64,000 bases of DNA. Origin: Desulfosoma caldarium (lineage in GTDB: Bacteria; Desulfobacterota; Syntrophobacteria; Syntrophobacterales; DSM-9756). The notes below the pieces were generated by a model that saw only the letters and a list, made by a program, of their open reading frames with translations, was not told the DNA's origin and made no database searches. Positions within the stretch are counted from its first letter, which is position 1; each line of letters begins with the position of its first letter. The stretch is from assembly GCF_003751385.1 (NCBI RefSeq), contig NZ_RJVA01000014.1, positions 62,001 to 126,000 on the forward strand, given 5' to 3'. This document shows, piece after piece, positions 8,304 to 17,181 of this stretch. The position numbers and the translations under genes are program-made.

Positions 8304-9272
8304 ATGAGAGTTCGTTGCTTTTTTGGGGGCTTCGCCGTTGTTCTAACCCTGTTGTTTCTGGGGGCGGGGGTGGCCTGTGCGGGGCCGCTCAAGGTTTTTG
8401 TAACCCTGGCACCGCAAAAGGAACTGGTGGAACGGTTGGGAGGAGACCGAGTCCAGGTCATGGTTCTTGTGCCTTCCGGAGCCGATCCGCACACCTTTGA
8501 ACCTTCCCCCGCACAGATGAAGGCTCTGGCCGACTCTTCGCTCTATTTTCCCATAGGTATTCCATTTGAAAAGAAGCTCATTGCCCGCATTGGATCCCTC
8601 AATCCCCAGCTGAACATCACACCCATGGATCAAGGATTGCCCAAGAGGTTTTTCGAAGAAGAGGATCATCACCACAAAGAGACGTCGTCGGGCAAAGACC
8701 ATGGGCATGAACATGAAAAAACGGAGGCAAACACGCCGAAACGGGCACCTGAAGGCCACGCCTTTCATTCCCATGCCAAAGGGGAACCGGATCCCCATGT
8801 GTGGTTGTCTCCACCCCTGGTCATGGCCATGGCTCGAACGACGGTTCTGGCCCTCATGGCTGCAGACCCCGGGGATAGGGCGGGCTACGAGGCGCGCTAT
8901 AAGAATTTTCTTTCCGACGTGGCGTCTTTGGATCTGGAAATTCACAGGACCTTTCAGGATGCCAAGCCGCCTCGCGTTTTTTATGTCTTTCACCCCTCGT
9001 GGGGTTATTTTGCCGACGCCTACGGACTGCAACAGGAGGCCGTGGAATGGGAAGGCAAGGAAGCCAAGCCCGTACACCTCAAGCACATCATCACTTCCGC
9101 TCGGGCTGCCGGTGTGAAAACCCTTTTTGTTCAGCCTCAGTTTTCGACGCGTTCCGCAGAAATGGTGGCCAAAGAAATCGGCGCGCGGCTGGAAGTCATC
9201 GACCCTTTGGCCGAAAATTGGATAGAAAACCTCCGGCAGGTGAGCCGTCGGCTTCGAGAAGCTATGCCATGA
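8304..9272 (+). CDS. znuA: Zinc ABC transporter substrate-binding protein
   Basis: 322 residues from the ATG at 8304, behind GGGGAAAGG; an upstream in-frame ATG (8247) would put 19 extra residues before the signal peptide. Signal sequence 1-26 (ends ACA). Cluster A-I fold: zinc ligands H63 (DPHTFE), H165 (DPHVW), H230 (FHPSWG) and D300 (IDPLAEN). A histidine-rich loop at about 121-160 (DHHH, HGHEHE, HAFHSHA) is typical of zinc rather than manganese binders. It acts in the periplasm, delivering Zn to ZnuB. Its stop overlaps the ATG of znuC (ATGA), so translation is coupled. Confidence 0.93.
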   Translation: MRVRCFFGGFAVVLTLLFLGAGVACAGPLKVFVTLAPQKELVERLGGDRVQVMVLVPSGADPHTFEPSPAQMKALADSSLYFPIGIPFEKKLIARIGSLNPQLNITPMDQGLPKRFFEEEDHHHKETSSGKDHGHEHEKTEANTPKRAPEGHAFHSHAKGEPDPHVWLSPPLVMAMARTTVLALMAADPGDRAGYEARYKNFLSDVASLDLEIHRTFQDAKPPRVFYVFHPSWGYFADAYGLQQEAVEWEGKEAKPVHLKHIITSARAAGVKTLFVQPQFSTRSAEMVAKEIGARLEVIDPLAENWIENLRQVSRRLREAMP

Positions 9273-10054
9273 AACAAAAAATGTCGGCGGAAGTGGCGCT
9301 GGTGCGGCAAGTCACCTTCGCCTACAACAACCACCCCGTGCTGGAAGGTGTGGACCTAACAATTCATGCGGGCGATTTTGCGGCCGTCATCGGACCCAAC
9401 GGCGGCGGCAAAACCACCTTGATCAAGCTCCTTTTGGGCCTTCTGAAACCGCAAAAGGGTTCGGTGACCCTTTTTGGAGAAACCCCCGCCAAGACCGTTC
9501 ATCGTGTGGGCTATGTACCGCAAGATGCTCACCTGCATCGTTTCTTTCCCCTGACCGTCCTAGAACTCACCCTCATGGGACGTCTGGGCCCCGGGCATTT
9601 CTATCGCCGGTACACCGCCGAGGACCTGAAGGCGGCCGAAGCCGCCCTGGATCGCATGGAAATGCTTCCCTATCGAAAAGCTCGCCTGGACGAACTGAGC
9701 GGCGGTCAGAGGCAGAGAGTTTTCATTGCTCGGGCTCTGGCTTCGCAGCCCGATGCGCTTTTTTTGGATGAGCCGGCAGCAGGTGTGGATTCCGCGGGTC
9801 AAACAGACCTCTACACCCATCTCAAGGAACTGAATGAGCGCCTCACCATTCTTGTGGTCACGCACGATCTTTTGGTCCTTTCCAGCTACGTGAAATCGGT
9901 GGTGTGTGTGAATCGATCCCTCGTGCACCATCCTTCTCCGGAAGTGACGGAAGACATTTTGCGCTTCGGCTACCCATGCCCCGTGGAACTCTTGGCACAC
10001 GGACACGTCCCGCATCGGGTTTTGCCCCTGCATGGAGGCCGAAACCGTGAGTGA
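9269..10054 (+). CDS. znuC: Zinc ABC transporter ATP-binding protein
   Basis: 261 residues. Walker A GPNGGGKT at 42-49, Q-loop YVPQD, signature LSGGQRQR at about 144-151, Walker B LFLDEP, then a switch histidine in VVTHD. Start ATG at 9269 overlaps the znuA stop by four bases. The C-terminal ~35 residues (HGHVPHRVLPLHGG) are histidine-rich and overlap the start of znuB by 23 bases. It powers zinc import with ZnuA and ZnuB. Confidence 0.93.
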   Translation: MKQKMSAEVALVRQVTFAYNNHPVLEGVDLTIHAGDFAAVIGPNGGGKTTLIKLLLGLLKPQKGSVTLFGETPAKTVHRVGYVPQDAHLHRFFPLTVLELTLMGRLGPGHFYRRYTAEDLKAAEAALDRMEMLPYRKARLDELSGGQRQRVFIARALASQPDALFLDEPAAGVDSAGQTDLYTHLKELNERLTILVVTHDLLVLSSYVKSVVCVNRSLVHHPSPEVTEDILRFGYPCPVELLAHGHVPHRVLPLHGGRNRE

Positions 10055-10877
10055 GTGGCTAGAACTGTCTTTTGTGCAAAACGCCTTTGCCGCATCGCTT
10101 CTTGCCGGAGTCCTATGCGGCATCGTGGGAACCTACGTGGTGGCCAACCGCATCGCCTACCTTGCCGGCGGTGTGGCCCATGCGGCCTACGGTGGGGTTG
10201 GACTCGCTTTCTATCTGGAGATTTCGCCAACTCTGGGGATTCTGGGCTTCACCATGGCTGCGGCATTGCTCATGGGAGTCTTGTCCCTTCGAGAACGCCA
10301 CCGGGCGGATACGGCCATCAGCGTGCTATGGGCGTTCGGCATGGCTCTAGGTGTGCTCTTGGTGGACATCACGCCCGGCTACGGCGCCGACCTCATGAGC
10401 TACCTTTTCGGCAGCATTCTCACCGTGTCCCGAGGTTCACTGGCAGCCATGGCGATGCTGACTCTTATCGTCCTTCCCTGGACGATGCTTTTCCACAACG
10501 AATTGGCGGCGGTGTCTTACGATGAATCCTTCGCGCGTGTGCGAGGCCTTCCCGTGACGGCCTTTTACCTGAGCCTGGTGGGACTGATGGCCCTCACCGT
10601 CGTGGTGCTCGTGCAGGTGGTGGGCTTGATTCTTGTCATCGCCCTGCTGACCATCGCGCCTTATATCGCCGAAAAGAGAAGCCGATCCCTTCTCAGCATG
10701 ATGGGGCGTGCGGTGGTCTACAATGTGCTGTTCGGCATGACCGGGTTGTGTCTTTCCCTGGCCCTGAACGTGACGTCCGGGGCTGCCATCATTTGCGTGG
10801 CGGCGGCGGGCTACTTCCTTTCGGTCGGCCTGGATAACTTGAAGAAACGACAGGGTTTAAGGGGTCACCATGTGTGA
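10032..10877 (+). CDS. znuB: Zinc ABC transporter permease
   Basis: 281 residues, an ABC-3 family permease with about seven to nine hydrophobic segments. The characteristic GTYVVANRIAYLAGGVAHAA after the first helix and the coupling-loop region near YDESFARVRGLP match ZnuB/MntB. The family covers Zn and Mn; the histidine-rich ZnuA partner and the co-operonic Zur-like regulator argue for zinc. It overlaps znuC upstream and the regulator gene by eight bases downstream. Confidence 0.93.
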   Translation: MEAETVSEWLELSFVQNAFAASLLAGVLCGIVGTYVVANRIAYLAGGVAHAAYGGVGLAFYLEISPTLGILGFTMAAALLMGVLSLRERHRADTAISVLWAFGMALGVLLVDITPGYGADLMSYLFGSILTVSRGSLAAMAMLTLIVLPWTMLFHNELAAVSYDESFARVRGLPVTAFYLSLVGLMALTVVVLVQVVGLILVIALLTIAPYIAEKRSRSLLSMMGRAVVYNVLFGMTGLCLSLALNVTSGAAIICVAAAGYFLSVGLDNLKKRQGLRGHHV

Positions 10878-11310
10878 GCGGTGCGATTACCGACAATTTA
10901 TGGAAAATGGTGGCATTCGGCCTACGGAGCATCGCCTGGCGGTTCTACAGGTGCTGGGCAATGCGACGCACCCCATGACGGCTCAGGAAGTCTTTGACGC
11001 TCTGCAAGCTGAACGGGCCATCAACCGAGTGACCGTCTATCGCGCCTTGGAATCCCTGGTCAAAGGAGGCGTGGTGGACAAAATAAGTGCCGGGGATCGA
11101 AGCTTTCGCTACGGCTTGGCGCCCAACGAACACCACCCACAGCATGCCCATTTCTACTGCCGCCTCTGTCGCGCCATGGCGTGCCTACCTCCGGAAAGCC
11201 TCCCTTCGCCTTATCGCCTCGGTGTATCTTCCGCCGTGCCGGGCGTTGTGGAAAAATACGAAATCCGCCTGGACGGCATCTGCCATCACTGCCGGCTGCG
11301 TGACGCATGA
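10870..11310 (+). CDS. Fur-family transcriptional regulator, probably Zur
   Basis: 146 residues. An N-terminal winged helix (LRPTEHRLAVLQVL-like; VTVYRALESLVKGGVV recognition helix) is followed by a dimerisation domain with HAHFYCRLC and a final GICHHC, the two CxxC pairs of the structural zinc site. Translation overlaps znuB. Position as the last gene of znuACB and the palindrome before znuA point to a zinc-sensing repressor controlling its own operon. Discrimination from Fur or PerR rests on context, not on residues. Confidence 0.85.
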   Translation: MCERCDYRQFMENGGIRPTEHRLAVLQVLGNATHPMTAQEVFDALQAERAINRVTVYRALESLVKGGVVDKISAGDRSFRYGLAPNEHHPQHAHFYCRLCRAMACLPPESLPSPYRLGVSSAVPGVVEKYEIRLDGICHHCRLRDA

Positions 11311-11325
11311 GCCGAATCGACGGCT
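11310..11325 (+). terminator. Weak hairpin after the zinc operon
   Basis: A 5-bp stem, AGCCG-aatcga-CGGCT, starts at the last base of the regulator stop codon and is followed by TTCTATTG. Short and without a proper T run, so only a possible terminator. Confidence 0.3.
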
Positions 11326-11664
11326 TTCTATTGATGTTTTTGAAGAATGCATCACCCAATCATCGGCATAATCTATTTGTGTGAACGCTCGAGGGTCTTC
11401 TATGGTTTTTTAGGCTGTTGACCTTTGGCGGCGCGGCGGACAGGGCGTTGGGGGGAATATTTTGGCATGGCCTTTTCCGTCCAAGGGTCTTCCGCCGGAC
11501 AGGAAAGCCGCCCCGATAAAAAAGGTGAATGCCTGTGGATATGGAATCCGAAAACGGCGTTCATAATGGGCTGTATTTGAAGACACCATAAGGCGGCATT
11601 CCCCCGAACGAGGAGCTTGGTGATTAAAGGGTAAAGACATCACCTACAGGAACGGAGACGCTCA
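11326..11664. other. Intergenic region before yedF
   Basis: About 340 bases without a credible gene on either strand. It should hold the promoter of the yedF transcript, but no clear -35/-10 pair or sigma-54 box stands out. Confidence 0.5.
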
Positions 11665-12267
11665 ATGAAGGACGAACATTTGGATTGCCGAGGTCTGGCC
11701 TGCCCGGCTCCGGTTCTCAAGGTCAAGGACGTCCTAGACCGCGGATCGCCGCCGCGGATTACCGTGGTGGTGGATAATCCCGCAGGGAAAGAAAACGTGA
11801 GCCGCTTTCTCAGCCGTGCCGGTTATCAGGTACAGGTCCAAGAGGATGGCCCCAATTATGTGGTTGTGGGCAGTCGAGAAACACAGGAAACCTGTCAGGT
11901 GGCCGTCGCGGTCAAGGAACCCGAAGCGTCCCGCATTTTGGTGCTCGTGGGGACAAACCGCCTGGGCTCCGGCGACGATGGGCTCGGGGCGAAACTCATG
12001 GAAAATTTCCTCGGCACCCTCAAGGAAATGGGACCGGCTCTGTGGCGGTTGGTTTTTCTCAACGGCGGCGTGCACCTCACCGTGCAGGACTCCCCCGTCC
12101 TGCCCACCCTGCAAGCCCTGGAAAAAGACAAGGTCTCCATTCTGGTGTGTGGAACCTGTCTGAACCATTTCGGCTTGTTGGAAAAGAAAGCCGTGGGAGA
12201 AACCACCAATATGCTCGATATCGTCACGTCCATGCAGTTGGCCGATCGAGTCATCAGTTTGACCTAG
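11665..12267 (+). CDS. yedF: Sulfurtransferase-like selenium metabolism protein YedF
   Basis: 200 residues in two parts. Residues 1-75 are a TusA-like fold with C13-P-A-P (LDCRGLACPAPVLKV), the putative persulfide or selenide-carrying cysteine. Residues 90-200 are a DsrE-like domain (RILVLVGTNRLGSGDDGLG ... VCGTCLNHFG ... TTNMLDIVTSM). This two-domain form is the YedF family found in selenium-using anaerobes; the exact reaction is unproven. The start follows AGGAACGGAGACGCTCA. It ends with TAG, which shows TAG works as a normal stop in this genome. Confidence 0.9.
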   Translation: MKDEHLDCRGLACPAPVLKVKDVLDRGSPPRITVVVDNPAGKENVSRFLSRAGYQVQVQEDGPNYVVVGSRETQETCQVAVAVKEPEASRILVLVGTNRLGSGDDGLGAKLMENFLGTLKEMGPALWRLVFLNGGVHLTVQDSPVLPTLQALEKDKVSILVCGTCLNHFGLLEKKAVGETTNMLDIVTSMQLADRVISLT

Positions 12268-12357
12268 CGCCGTGGATCCCTCCTGGATTGACAAAATCCA
12301 AAGCGCCTTTATACATGGGGTGTTTTTCCGTGAGCGTCCTTTTCAGGAGATTCCCCC

Positions 12358-13794
12358 ATGGGGTCAAAGGTTTCCAAGAATGCCTTGGTCTTCAATGTGC
12401 TTCAGGCCCTTCGAGAGGGGCTCACGCATTTTTCAGGGCCCAGTCGCGTGGCCCTTGTTTACGCGGAAAAGCGCGATGATCCCATGAGAGTGTGCGACCC
12501 TGAAGATCTGCTTCGAGGCCATGAACCCAAGCTCAAAGAACTCTACATAGACAGCGACACGTGGCGCACCGGCGCGCCCGATCCCCCCGACATGCAACGT
12601 TTCGGGCACATCTTTCCCGAACCCAATTTGCATCTTTCGGGTCTCATCTCCTTTGGAGGTCGCTCTCGATCCATTTTTTACCAAATGTGGTTCACCGAAC
12701 ATCATCCGGACATGTGTTCCATTCTGCCCACGGAACGGTGGCTGGAACACGCCGCGTATCTTTTATCTCATGATTTCGCCACGGCTCGAACCTTTCTCAC
12801 CGATTCTTCTCATTACGTGCTCAGGGAATATGCTACCCACGCCGTCCATGACGCCCTCGTGGACAGCGTGAACTTCAACGTGGGTAGGGAGAGTCGGAGG
12901 CGCATCTATCCCATTCTGGACGCGGTTCTCGAGCTGTCCAAGACTCCCGAGGAAGGGGCATGGCCTCGAGGGAAGCTGGTCTTCGTGGAGGAGAGCTGTC
13001 TCGACGATTTGCACCTCATGGCCGTTTTCCCGGAAGGGGAACGGCCGAATATCGGCAATGCCAAGCACATAAGAAAGATTTTGCTGGCGGTGGAACATTC
13101 CGACCGATGGCTTGTGTCCGACGGCCGATGCCTGATGGGCATTGGGCGAGGTCCTTTGCCGCAGCGTCGCATCAGCGCTGAATTCTTCGGCGGTTACGGT
13201 TTCCTAAGGCTCGACGGCGAAACCGTGTGCAGCTTTTCCGAAGGGCGCTTTTACTCGTCCAATCGCCGCGCTAAGCTGGTGCAACTGGAAGAAGCCCTGC
13301 TCACCTCCGACCTGGACTCCTCGCAAGCCCATACGCTCTTCCAGATTGTCGCCAACATCGTGCACGGCGCCCAGGATCGCAAACATGGTTGCACACTGGT
13401 CCTGGATCTAGATCCTGAAGCCAAGCCCATTCCCGGCCACCAGTTGAAAAATCCGCTGGACCTGCAGGACCCCGCCAACCTGGATCTGGCAAAATCCCTG
13501 TCCAAGATGGACGGCGCATTGCATATCGGTGCGGACGCCAAATTGTATCGGTTTGCGTGTCTTCTAGACGGCCACAGTGTGCCGGGTGAAGACCGCGCTC
13601 GAGGCGCTCGCTACAATTCGGCCCTGCGCTTCAGTGCCGAACACCACCACACGCTGATCGTGGTGGTTTCTTCCGATCGACCCGTTTCGGTCATTCATGG
13701 AGGCGTGGAGCTTTCGGCCACCTGCCCGTGGCGGCCGACCATTCGTCTGAGCGGCACGCCGCCCACCTTGTCGCAATGGATTACCCTGGAATAG
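12358..13794 (+). CDS. DisA_N/DAC-domain protein (divergent diadenylate cyclase) with N-terminal sensor-like region
   Basis: 478 residues; CAGGAGATTCCCCC precedes the ATG. The C-terminal third (about 305-450) matches the DAC domain: HGCTLVLDLD, then DGA at 385-387, then GARYNSALRFS at 416-426 and LIVVVSSDRPVS at 433-444. Known DACs make c-di-AMP using DGA and a G(T/A)RHR motif; here the RHR is R418-Y-N, so activity is uncertain. The N-terminal 300 residues are not a named enzyme fold; similar extensions were described as putative sensor domains (DACNV-type) in the c-di-AMP literature. Twelve bases from the next gene, so co-transcribed. Confidence 0.8.
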   Translation: MGSKVSKNALVFNVLQALREGLTHFSGPSRVALVYAEKRDDPMRVCDPEDLLRGHEPKLKELYIDSDTWRTGAPDPPDMQRFGHIFPEPNLHLSGLISFGGRSRSIFYQMWFTEHHPDMCSILPTERWLEHAAYLLSHDFATARTFLTDSSHYVLREYATHAVHDALVDSVNFNVGRESRRRIYPILDAVLELSKTPEEGAWPRGKLVFVEESCLDDLHLMAVFPEGERPNIGNAKHIRKILLAVEHSDRWLVSDGRCLMGIGRGPLPQRRISAEFFGGYGFLRLDGETVCSFSEGRFYSSNRRAKLVQLEEALLTSDLDSSQAHTLFQIVANIVHGAQDRKHGCTLVLDLDPEAKPIPGHQLKNPLDLQDPANLDLAKSLSKMDGALHIGADAKLYRFACLLDGHSVPGEDRARGARYNSALRFSAEHHHTLIVVVSSDRPVSVIHGGVELSATCPWRPTIRLSGTPPTLSQWITLE

Positions 13795-13806
13795 GGGAGC
13801 CTTCGC

Positions 13807-14622
13807 ATGAACAAACCCAAGCTGGCCTGTCCCAATTTCACAAGAGATCGCGATCGCTTGCGCCGTTTTGCTCTGCAGTGCGGCCTGGACGGCGTGGACT
13901 GGAGTTTGACGCTTCAAGACCTTCCTCAAAGCCCCCGAGAAGCCTCCCAGTTGCTTCGTGAAGTGTCCCATCTGAGGCCCTTGGAAGTGCGGTATCATGC
14001 CGCCTTTTCCAATGTGGACCTGGGGGATCACGATCCCCAAAAGGCTCGAGAAGCCCTTCGGCTTTTTGAAAACGTCTGCCGCCTGATTTCCAAACTCAAC
14101 GGCGAAAGTCTTACCATTCATGTGGGTCTGGGCCGGCACACCACGGAAGACCTTTCCTGGGAAAGAACCTTGGATAACCTTTCCACCCTGAACGCCTCGG
14201 CGATGAAGTTGGGCCTGCGCCTTTGCTTGGAAAATCTTGCCTGGGGCTGGACGAGTCGGCCGGAACTTTTTGAAAAGATGTTGCGGCGAAGCGGCCTGTG
14301 GGCCACCTTTGACATTGGCCACGCCGTGGTCAGCCCCTCCATTGTGACCCGCCGGTTTGATCTGGAAGACTTCGTATCGCCGCACAGAAACCGCATTCTC
14401 AACGCCCATGTCTATCACCGGGAATGGATGGATCGTCATGAACCGCCCCAGGCCGTAGAGGATGTGGCGGATCGTCTGGATCTTTTGCGCACCCTGCCCT
14501 TGTGTGAATGGTGGGTGCTGGAGCTGCGCGATGAGGCGGCCGTGCAAAGCACGCTGCACGTGGTACGATCGTATTTGGCCAACGGCTGGGACAACCAACG
14601 GCGCGCCACATCAGCATTGTGA
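13807..14622 (+). CDS. TIM-barrel sugar isomerase/epimerase-like protein (AP endonuclease 2 family)
   Basis: 271 residues with the xylose-isomerase-like barrel pattern. Metal-ligand candidates lie at strand ends: HVGLGRH, LCLENLAWG (Glu), TFDIGHAV (Asp and His), NAHVYHRE (His) and VLELRDE (Glu). Family members isomerise or epimerise sugars and polyols or cleave DNA at AP sites; the substrate here cannot be read from sequence. Genomic order (DAC-like gene, this gene, CDP-alcohol phosphotransferase, nucleotidyltransferase) suggests it makes a polyol headgroup, which is inference. Confidence 0.8.
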   Translation: MNKPKLACPNFTRDRDRLRRFALQCGLDGVDWSLTLQDLPQSPREASQLLREVSHLRPLEVRYHAAFSNVDLGDHDPQKAREALRLFENVCRLISKLNGESLTIHVGLGRHTTEDLSWERTLDNLSTLNASAMKLGLRLCLENLAWGWTSRPELFEKMLRRSGLWATFDIGHAVVSPSIVTRRFDLEDFVSPHRNRILNAHVYHREWMDRHEPPQAVEDVADRLDLLRTLPLCEWWVLELRDEAAVQSTLHVVRSYLANGWDNQRRATSAL

Positions 14623-14650
14623 AATGAGCTGAAAGATAGAAAGGAAAATT

Positions 14651-15319
14651 TTGTCTTTCGCATCCTCGAATTCGTGGCAGACCAAACCCACCGATCGCTT
14701 TATCCTTCGCTGGATCAAGGTGCACCTTTCGGCGCGCCTCACTCCGCATCTCGCGTCCATGGTCGGCATCCATCCATGGATGGTCACGGTCGCCTCCAGC
14801 ACCTTGGGCGTTCTGGCGGGCTTGGTCTTCGGGCTGGGGTGGGGTTTTGGGGCCGGATGCCTGGCAGCGTTGGCTCAGATTCTCGACGGTGTGGATGGAC
14901 AGCTGGCGCGCCTGCGGGGCATGGAAACGCCCTGGGGAGCCTTTTGGGACTCCACACTGGACCGATACAGTGACGGGGCCTTGATCGTGGGCATGAGCGC
15001 CTACGTGGCCCAGGAAGTGCCGAGCCTTTCCCTGGGGGTGCTGGTTTCGTTGGCCACAGCGGCTCTTATCGGGTGCAATCTGGTGAGCTACACCACGGCA
15101 CGAGCGGAAAACCTCAAGCTGGACCTGGGTCCTCCCACCTTGGCCAGCAAAGGCACGCGCACGAGCGTGGTCATCGCGTCGGCATGGGCCACGGTGTTTT
15201 GGAAAGTGGCACCCTTGGCGGCCTTGCTTGTCTTGGCGGGCATCAGCAACGCCGTCGTTTTGCGCAGGCTTCGCCGAGTGCGCACGGCGCAACACGCCGT
15301 GGCACCGGCATCGGAATAA
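14651..15319 (+). CDS. CDP-alcohol phosphatidyltransferase family membrane protein
   Basis: 222 residues with about five to six hydrophobic segments. The full family motif D-G-x2-A-R-x8-G-x3-D-x3-D is present from D82-G83 to D104 (DGQLARLRG...WGAFWDSTLD), binding the CDP pyrophosphate through two metals. The reaction would transfer a phospho-alcohol from a CDP-activated donor to an acceptor hydroxyl in the membrane. Which alcohol is unknown; the partner nucleotidyltransferase lies seven bases downstream. Confidence 0.88.
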   Translation: MSFASSNSWQTKPTDRFILRWIKVHLSARLTPHLASMVGIHPWMVTVASSTLGVLAGLVFGLGWGFGAGCLAALAQILDGVDGQLARLRGMETPWGAFWDSTLDRYSDGALIVGMSAYVAQEVPSLSLGVLVSLATAALIGCNLVSYTTARAENLKLDLGPPTLASKGTRTSVVIASAWATVFWKVAPLAALLVLAGISNAVVLRRLRRVRTAQHAVAPASE

Positions 15320-15326
15320 ACAAGAC

Positions 15327-15923
15327 ATGAAAAGCGATAACGCCATGACCGTTTTGGCTCCGTGCGGCGTCATTCATGGGCGCTTTCAGATCCTTCATCT
15401 CGATCATCTTCGGTATCTTTTGGCCGGGAAAGCCCTCTGTGAACATCTGGTGGTGGGCATCACCAACCCGGAACCGCAGCTCATGGCCTACGACGAAACC
15501 GATCCGTCTCGCAGCGACCCTGCAGCTAACCCATTGACCTATTACGAAAGACTCCTGATGGTGCGCCTGGCTCTGAAATCGTCCGGCGTGTCGCTGGACG
15601 ATTTCACCATCGTGCCCTTTCCCGTCAATTTTCCGGACCGCTACCACCATTACGTCCCCATGGACGCCGTGTTTTTTTTGACCATCTACGACGATTGGGG
15701 CCGAAAGAAGCTTGCCATGTTTCAGTCCTTGGGGCTCCACACCCACGTTCTTTGGGAAAAACCGCCCCATGAAAAGGGCCTTCGCGCCTCCGACGTGCGG
15801 CGCCGCATTCGCGACAACCTGCCCTGGGAACACCTCGTTCCCCCATCCACCGCGCAACTTGTCCACGCTTGGAACCTTGTCGAAAGGCTTCGGTCCATCC
15901 ACTCCCGCACAGTGACTCCCTGA
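15327..15923 (+). CDS. Nucleotidyltransferase, NMN-adenylyltransferase/cytidylyltransferase-like
   Basis: 198 residues from the ATG at 15327; an ATG six codons later is possible. GRFQILHLDHL (18-28) is the HxxH nucleotide-binding motif of the HIGH superfamily, and RASDVRRRI (153-161) replaces the ISGTxIR signature. Archaeal-type NMN adenylyltransferase (NadM) is the closest named group, but the protein is longer in the middle (ANPLTYYERLLM). Because it follows a CDP-alcohol phosphotransferase, it may instead activate a phospho-alcohol with CTP. Both readings are open. Confidence 0.75.
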   Translation: MKSDNAMTVLAPCGVIHGRFQILHLDHLRYLLAGKALCEHLVVGITNPEPQLMAYDETDPSRSDPAANPLTYYERLLMVRLALKSSGVSLDDFTIVPFPVNFPDRYHHYVPMDAVFFLTIYDDWGRKKLAMFQSLGLHTHVLWEKPPHEKGLRASDVRRRIRDNLPWEHLVPPSTAQLVHAWNLVERLRSIHSRTVTP

Positions 15924-16203
15924 GAAGCTCCCGAGAACATCGAAAATTCGATTGCCCGAGGTACGTGGAACTTGAACAGGTTGTCTTGCTTGAAGGGCGT
16001 TGCGCCCCACAGCCTCGAATCGTTGTGGTTTTTGAACGGACCGCCTGTGTTTTCCGCAAAAGGCCGGAGCGGCACGAACCGGTCCCTTTGAAACCAAGGG
16101 CGGCCACTTTCCTTCACCATCGTACCTATTTTGGTCCACGGCCCGTTTGTCCACATCGGCAGGCTCCACCCCTCTTGGGTATGGAAGCGCTGCCATAGGC
16201 TAG
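15924..16203. other. Intergenic region left of the IS481 element
   Basis: 280 bases with no credible gene on either strand and no obvious terminator. The last four bases are CTAG, the probable target-site duplication of the element. Confidence 0.5.
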
Positions 16204-17181
16204 CTGTCAGGTCCCGAAAAGTCATGGACCGATTTCACAAAAGGTTGAGGTCTTTTTTGTTGCCAATTTTTGAGCGCCTGAATCGGGGTTATATGGCCGA
16301 GATTTTTCTGGGGGATGTGGTGGTTATAGAGCCGGCGATAATGAGTCAAGGCTTCTTTTAGTTGAGCTGCCGTATGGAACCTCGTTTGCGATAAGACCTC
16401 ATGGATTCGGCCGTTGAATCGTTCGACCATTCCGTTGGTTTGAGGGTGGTTGGCTTTCATGAGGCGGTGTTGGATATTGTATTGGGCACAGAGCTGGTCA
16501 AAGAGATGATGGCCGGTGGGCCTGCGTGAGCCGGTGGCGCAGAAGCGGTCGGTGAACTCTTTGCCGTTATCGGTGAGCACTTTGACAATTTTAAAGGGTG
16601 CTTTTTTCACCAGGTTCTCGAGGAAGGAACTGGCCGAGGCAGCGGATTTGTCGGGCCTGATCTCAAAGAACACCTAGCGGGTGGCCCGGTCAATAGCGAC
16701 GAAGAGGTATTTGCGGGCGGTTTCATCGGGCATTTGCGGCAGATACTTCACGTCAACATGGACAGAACCGGGCTCGTCATCTTTGAATGATTTGGTAACG
16801 GCCCTGTTTGGACCTTGTTCCTGTGGAATAAGCTCCTTGAGGTTGGCCACCCCGTGTCGGCGAAGGCAGCGATGGAGTCCTGAACGCGAGACCTTCGGGT
16901 TGATGAATTCACGGGTAACGGCCAGCAGGTCATCAAGTGGGAGCAACAGGGTGGTTCGCAGCTTGAGCACCACACGTTCTTGGATGGTCGAAAGCGTGGT
17001 ATGCAAAGTCTTGGGCATCGTGGGGCGGTCTTCACAACTGTCGCGATGTTTCCATTTGCGCACGGAGGCTCTGGTGATCCCATACTTGGTGGCTAAAGCT
17101 CGCTCCGATAGGGTGGACTCCTGGATCTCCTTGCGGATGGACCGGGGTGGTCCGAGCTCTTTTGTGTATTCTTACAAGCAT
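16200..17181 (-). pseudogene. IS481-family transposase, interrupted
   Basis: The gene begins MLVRIHKRARTTP from the ATG at 17181. A frameshift near 17135-17150 moves the helix-turn-helix region (IRKEIQESTLSERALATKYG) to another frame. It continues through HRCLRRHGVANL and the first catalytic Asp region (VHVDVKYLPQM, FVAIDRATR). A TAG at 16674-16676 stands where tryptophan belongs (RATR-VFFEIRPDKS). The second part holds LTDNGKEFTDRF and HPQTNGMVERFNGRI with the remaining DDE residues, and its stop codon is formed by the flanking CTAG. Intact members run about 320 residues. Confidence 0.9.

Noticed and set aside
8343-9086. 247-codon minus-strand frame over znuA
   Set aside because: Antisense to znuA; no ribosome site or family.
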